Origin: Raphanus sativus
Taxonomy: Eukaryota > Streptophyta > Magnoliopsida > Brassicales > Brassicaceae
NCBI RefSeq assembly: GCF_000801105.2
Contig: NC_079511.1
Coordinates: 19,739,792 to 19,803,791, forward strand
Length of the DNA stretch: 64,000 nt
Direction of reading: 5' to 3'
Numbering within the stretch: the first letter of the stretch is position 1; every line of letters begins with the position of its first letter. This document shows positions 59,785-64,000 of this stretch, piece after piece. The notes below the pieces were generated by a model. It saw only the letters and a program-made list of their open reading frames with translations. It was not told the origin of the DNA and made no database searches. A program made the translations under genes and the position numbers.

Positions 59785-61614
59785 CTATTTGGCAAGAGGA
59801 CAAATGTCGCAATGAAAAGCACCTTTATTCTTATGTTGTAAACCGAGTACATCAATGATAGAATCAGTTTTTAACATAGAGGGGTGACCCAGTCTGTGAT
59901 GCCATAAAGCAGAATCTAAAACAACATTTGAAACAGAAGCACGCTGATCTTGAAGAGGTCTTGTAACCGCAATATCAGCAACGTCAAGCACATAGAGGTT
60001 GGCTATCTGATCACCCTTCCCAATCATCAGACCCTTGGTAAGATCATGTATCATGCAACAGTCATGATCAAAAGCTATACGATAGCCTAAATCCTTGGTT
60101 GTCTGGCTTACACTGAGAAGATTAAGGCGAAAATCAGGAATAAACAAGACATTAGTCAAGACCATTGAATCACTCAGTCTTACTTTGCCTATTCCAGATA
60201 TTTTAACACCAAAACCAGTAGGAAGAGTAACAGATGTGTTCACTGCATCAGATAACTCCACAAATAAATGTCGATCACGAGCAACATGGTGAGTAGCACC
60301 ACTATCGACTATTCAAGACTCAGTGCACAGAACATTTCCTGTCATTCTCAACATTCCAATGAAACCGAGAGTTGAAGATGAGAAATGCATACCAGGTAAT
60401 GCTGTGATAGTACCACCAGATGTAGATACACAGTTCACTTGAGCTGGAGGTGGCAAAAGCTGAGAGTTAAAGTAAGCAATGACGCCTTCTATCTGGTCTT
60501 TAGTGAGAGTGCCAAATCTAGTAGCAGATGAGTGATCATCTAAAGCAACTTGAGCAACAACTGGTTTAGCAGTCGGCTTCTTGTACTGAGTTTTATCAGA
60601 CTGCTGCTTCCCTTTATGTTTGAAATCCACCGGGTAACCGTGAATTTTTTAGCAAGTGTCCACCGTATGGCCATTGTAGCCACAGTGAGAACAAACCGGT
60701 CTGCCTTGTTTATGAGCAGAAGGAGCAGAGGGAGCAGAGACCTGAAACGCTGTGGCAGTGTGAACTGGAATGATGTTCCTCTGATTGTGATCTTGGTCAA
60801 GGAAATTATAGATCTCAGAGAGCTCAGGAACGTTCTTCTTCATGATGATTTAACTGCGTATAACTGCATAAGATTCATTTAAGCCAGCCAAGAACTTGAT
60901 TACTTTAGCATGATCTGCTTTAATATTCATGGCTTTGCAACAATCACAATTATGACAGGTATTTACACAGTTAGCACCATCCAATTCATCCCACAGAGTT
61001 TTTAAAGTAGTATAATACGTAGCAAGATCCATGGATCCTTGTTGAAGGGACCAGATCTGCTGAGAGAGCTGATAAGAACGAGGGAGATTCGTGATGTGAA
61101 AGCGAGTCTGCAAGTCCTTCCAGATCTCTGAAGCATCATTGAAGCGGAGAATGCTTTTTTAGATTTGCTTGGAAACCGAGTTGAGAAGCCCGGATTTAAC
61201 CATAGAGTTGCAACAAGACCAAATCCTGAAATGAATATGAGATTCCAGAGGTCTAGCTACAGATCCATCGATCAACGCTAGCTTGTTTTTCGCATCCAAG
61301 GCAATATTCATCGCAATACTCCAGTTATCATAATTTGTGCAATCAAGTACTTCAGAAATTATCGAAAGACCTGGGTTATCGCCACTCGTGAGATGATACG
61401 GTGAGTGGATACTGTTCAGAGATAGCTCGTCAGTATCAGAGTTCACCGGAGACGAATCTTCAGGAATGGAAGATCGTCGAGCTGAAGCGGTGGTTGATCT
61501 TCCAAGACGACGAGTAGATCGGCGATTTATCACCATTTTTGGAGCTCGAATCGAAGATAAGAAGATATGTGGTGGAATAGCCACAAAATCGACGAGACGA
61601 GAAAGAGGATTCAA
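59785..61614 (-). pseudogene. Copia gag, protease and GAG-pre-integrase
   Basis: Gag starts in 61614-61159 (DNPGLSIISEVLDCTNYDNW) and continues after a stop in 61113-60850 (SYQLSQQIWSLQQGSMDLA). The zinc knuckle CSHCGYNGHTVDTC is at about 60650-60700. The protease IVDSGATHHVARD lies near 60270-60310, just after an in-frame TGA. The GAG-pre-integrase motif WHHRLGHPSM ... CDICPLAK is in 60261-59785. At least four frame breaks are present. Confidence 0.88.
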
Positions 61615-62334
61615 TCGGGAGAGTCACCGATGAATCTAGGTCAATGAAAGAAAGAAAATAAACGGATCGATTGAGGATTTGAGCCTCAATGCTCGGATAC
61701 CATCTTAGTGTTCAACAGAGGAAAAGAAGAATACGATGTAACAAACTCATACTTTTCTTATTGAGTGTTAAAGAAGAAATGTGTTTACATATATAGTACT
61801 CATGATACCCGGTTATCGTAACAAACAAATAAACCGGAGAACAAATAAAATCAATTGCAACTAAACTGGTTTACTCTAATAGATTACGCAATGTGTTATG
61901 ATTTGTTATAGGCTTCGAACATCTATTAATGTCGCAACAAATTATGAACCAATAAAGCAATATAGTTACTAATGTAATGTACAAAATTCTAGATAGAGAA
62001 AGACAAGGGAGAGAGAAAATGGTCACTGGATTTAAATAAAAAATTGGTTAATAACCTGAAAATGACAACTAAAATTTTCATCGGATTTCAAATAATAATG
62101 AAAAATACATGATAAATAAACAAAGGCATTTTATCTAACTAACAATACTTTAAGACTTTAGGTATGTCTACAATCATATCTCATTGTTGATATTATGTGT
62201 AAAAATTATATACAACGATAAAAGTTTATTTTTTTCTAAATTTTTAAGACTACATAAATTTTATATCAAAGTAATGAAATAATATTTGAAAACCGGCGCG
62301 TAACGCCGGCAAACCCCTAGTGTTCTAGAAAGTA

Positions 62335-63043
62335 GGGGGTGTCAAAATGAGCTAGCTCGCTCAGCTCAGCTCAGCTCATAGTAAGCTCGGCTCTTTCATG
62401 AGTTAGCTCAGATCAGCTCATTTATTATATGAGCTTCAATATGTAAACTCGTACTCGGATCATCTAGATCATGAGTTAAATGAGCTAACTCGTGATCTAA
62501 CACAAAATAATTATAACTATATTAAATTAAACATCGATAAAATTACTTCTATAGTATTATTCAAAATTTAATAAAACTATTAATCATAAATAACTTACCG
62601 TGAGTTCTGAGTTACGATAAGCAAAGTGAGAGGAGACGTATGTCAAATTTGAGATCAATGAAATTTGTGAGAGAGATGATATGGTTAACGTGGGTTTATA
62701 TAGAAGATTTTGATAATTTCTAAACAGGATAGTCTCTTTTTTCTTTCTTCGGAAAAGTATAGATAACTTTTAAAAGTTTTACTCCTATATTACTTATGTA
62801 TATTTTACATTTTAGTTTTAAAGATAAATATGATAAATATAAAAATTATCTTTTTCCATAAGAAATGAACGAGCTCATGAGTCAGCTCATGTTCATTAAC
62901 GATCGTTCATATAACTCGTGATCTTTTTTAAGCTCGATCATTAAACTCATTTATTAAATGAGCCTAAAATATAGTGATCATACTCATGAAAAAATGAGCT
63001 GAGCTGAGCTAACTCATGAGTTGTAACTCATTTCGACACACTG
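62335..63043. mobile_element. Palindrome-rich hAT-like element (GAGCT repeats)
   Basis: The ends are inverted: GGGGGTGTCAAAATGAG on the left against CAGTGTGTCGAAATGAG on the complement of the right. Both arms are dense in GAGCTCAGCTCA, TGAGCTAACTC and ATGAGTTAGCTC motifs. The ~700-bp body is AT-rich with no coding frame. The GTGTCAAA-type tip is common in plant hAT elements, but I could not find a matching 8-bp duplication. Confidence 0.55.
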
Positions 63044-63109
63044 ATTATGAAAACCATATATGTAACACTAGTGGTTGGCCGGCGCTACGCGCCGGGATTT
63101 GAATAAAAA

Positions 63110-63655
63110 TTCAAATTGGTAATTTATATATTTTAATTTATTTTATTGAATGTTTCCAAATTATTTTTAATTTTATAAATTTACTGTCTATGTTTATAGT
63201 ATTTATCCAATTGTATTGTAATTTTTAAAATTTAGGAATGAGACTTTGTAGAGAATGAAAATGCTAAAGCTAAGATTAGGGTTTATTTTCCTATATTATT
63301 TGATTTATAAAATTTATTTTCCTATATTTTTAGAATTTTTGCTATAGCGAAATTTTCTTAGATTTATAGGATTTATTTTCATACATTATTAGGAGAAGCT
63401 ATATTAGATTTATAGGATATATCTAACAAAGTCTTACAAATTTTTTTGATTTTTTTTATAAATTAATTCTTTAATATATTTTGTAATTAGTAATATAAAA
63501 CTATTATAAATTAATAGTAAATTTAACTATTTTAAAAACTAATGAATTGGTTTAGTATATGTAACTATCCAGTTTTTTTAATCATATACACAATTTTGAA
63601 AATAAATATTGCAAACTCAAAATGATCATATTCAAAAATAAAAATATAGAATATC
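63110..63655. other. AT-rich body of the terminal Helitron
   Basis: Contains repeated GATTTATAGGAT-type segments near 63360-63420. No gene is seen. Confidence 0.45.
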
Positions 63656-63659
63656 ATAG

Positions 63660-63930
63660 ATGCTAAAGTATTAGTGGCTATAATCTCAGTCTTTGTTAAA
63701 CAACATACTATCCAAAAACTATTAGTAATCTGAAAGAGAAAACACACACACATGAATAAAACCAAAGTTGGTTAAGATCTAGTTACAAAATAATTGAATT
63801 GGAAAGAAAGGAAGAAACGCCTGAAATCTGCAGTCCCATACACGTTGCGAATGATCGAAGCCAGCTGACACAACTACAGCTGATGAGTCAGTGAACTTCA
63901 CTGCATTGACCTGACAAGATCAGTGTTAAC
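63660..63930 (-). pseudogene. WDR83-like WD40 gene fragment
   Basis: The minus-strand translation near 63813-63910 reads VNAVKFTDSSAVVVSAGFDH, then SQRVWDCRF, a WD40 repeat like that of plant WDR83/MORG1 homologues. Further on (about 63720-63680) CCLTKTEIIA matches the next conserved stretch of that family, after intron-like or decayed sequence. Flanking WD repeats are absent from the window. Since it lies inside the minus-strand Helitron, I read it as a captured fragment rather than a resident gene; the gene could continue past 64000. Confidence 0.55.
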
Positions 63931-64000
63931 AAAACATCAGACGAGAATGAAAATAGTTGAACCTATTCAGTTGCATTAGTGTGTCTCCTTTCCCAAGTCG

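Larger units (their letters stand above)
56986..61881 (-). mobile_element. Ty1/Copia element with short 179-bp LTRs
   Basis: This 4.9-kb minus-strand element has LTRs 56986-57164 and 61703-61881 (4 differences of 179, about 2.2 percent). The duplication GATTA is at 56981-56985 and 61882-61886. On the minus strand the LTR tips are TATTAGAG and CACTAAGA rather than TG...CA. The primer site beside the right LTR is TGGTATCCGAGC, a one-base variant of the iMet site. The polypurine tract TTGAGGGGGAA lies beside the left LTR (57165-57175). All Copia domains are recognisable but the frames are broken. Confidence 0.92.
52330..62320 (+). mobile_element. Putative Helitron carrying an RPA1-like gene and host exon fragments
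   Basis: The proposed 5' end is TCTTATATAATAAAGTTGG (52330, after A52329). The 3' end is CTAG (62317-62320, before T62321), preceded by a clear hairpin CCGGCG-CGTAA-CGCCGG (about 62292-62308) and CAAACCC. Removing the nested Copia (56986-61881 plus TSD) leaves about 5.1 kb. Contents are ISU-like exons and a hydrophobic exon on the minus strand and a broken RPA1-like gene on the plus strand. No Rep/helicase was found. Plant Helitrons are known to carry RPA1-like genes and to capture host exons. The 3' end is well supported; pairing with this 5' end is inferred. Confidence 0.6.
63068..64000 (-). mobile_element. Helitron 3' end (minus strand), extends beyond window
   Basis: On the complement the end reads CCGGCGC-GTA-GCGCCGG (hairpin at about 63078-63095), then CCAACCA and CTAG followed by T. 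This is the standard Helitron 3' terminus, located 750 bp from the similar hairpin end at 62320 but opposite in orientation. The 5' end was not seen and may lie right of the window. Confidence 0.7.

Overview
The window is plant nuclear DNA, almost certainly from a Brassicaceae species with a TE-rich genome (Brassica/Raphanus-like). The evidence is a 17-exon, spliced MCM2 gene with GT-AG introns, AT-rich introns and intergenic DNA, and plant-type retrotransposons, SINEs and Helitrons. Only two host genes look like resident loci: MCM2 (25.4-29.7 kb, intact) and a DnaJ/J-domain zinc-ribbon gene (30.4-31.7 kb, with its last exon severed). Nearly everything else is nested transposable elements, whose boundaries could be set from target-site duplications (TSDs), LTR pairs, primer sites and hairpin termini.

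Left part (1-25.2 kb): AT-rich tandem repeats hold two SINEs and a 5'-truncated LINE. A 2.6-kb unit containing ~600-bp sub-repeats is duplicated, and one unit is split by a large Ty3 element on the minus strand (4156-19625, Tekay-like, TSD ACACC). One LTR of that element contains a hAT-type element (8-bp TSD). The other LTR contains a SINE flanked by an exceptional 131-bp duplication. That SINE is split by a complete, apparently intact CRM-like Ty3 element (11709-18851, TSD CCTTA) whose polyprotein frame runs 526 bp into its 3' LTR.

Middle part (25.2-44 kb): MCM2 has E2F and site-II-like promoter motifs. The J-domain gene is interrupted by a 12.1-kb Copia element (31732-43829, TSD TTCTA). That Copia is itself split by a gag-only LTR element (35958-40887, TSD GATAA) whose 5' LTR is a fold-back: an inverted LTR copy followed by the last 93 bp in normal orientation.

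Right part (44-64 kb): four Helitron-like elements are recognised by TC...CTAG ends inserted at A|T and by 3' hairpins. One carries ~0.5-kb tandem repeats plus a LINE. One of about 10 kb (52330-62320) carries a broken RPA1-like gene, exons of an ISU-type Fe-S scaffold gene, an unrelated hydrophobic exon, and a nested 4.9-kb Copia. The last, on the minus strand at the window edge, carries pieces of a WDR83-like WD40 gene. The most unusual observations are the fold-back LTR, the 131-bp duplication around a SINE, the coding frame that overlaps an LTR, the repeat-rich gag-only protein, and the Helitron with interleaved host exons and an RPA-like gene.
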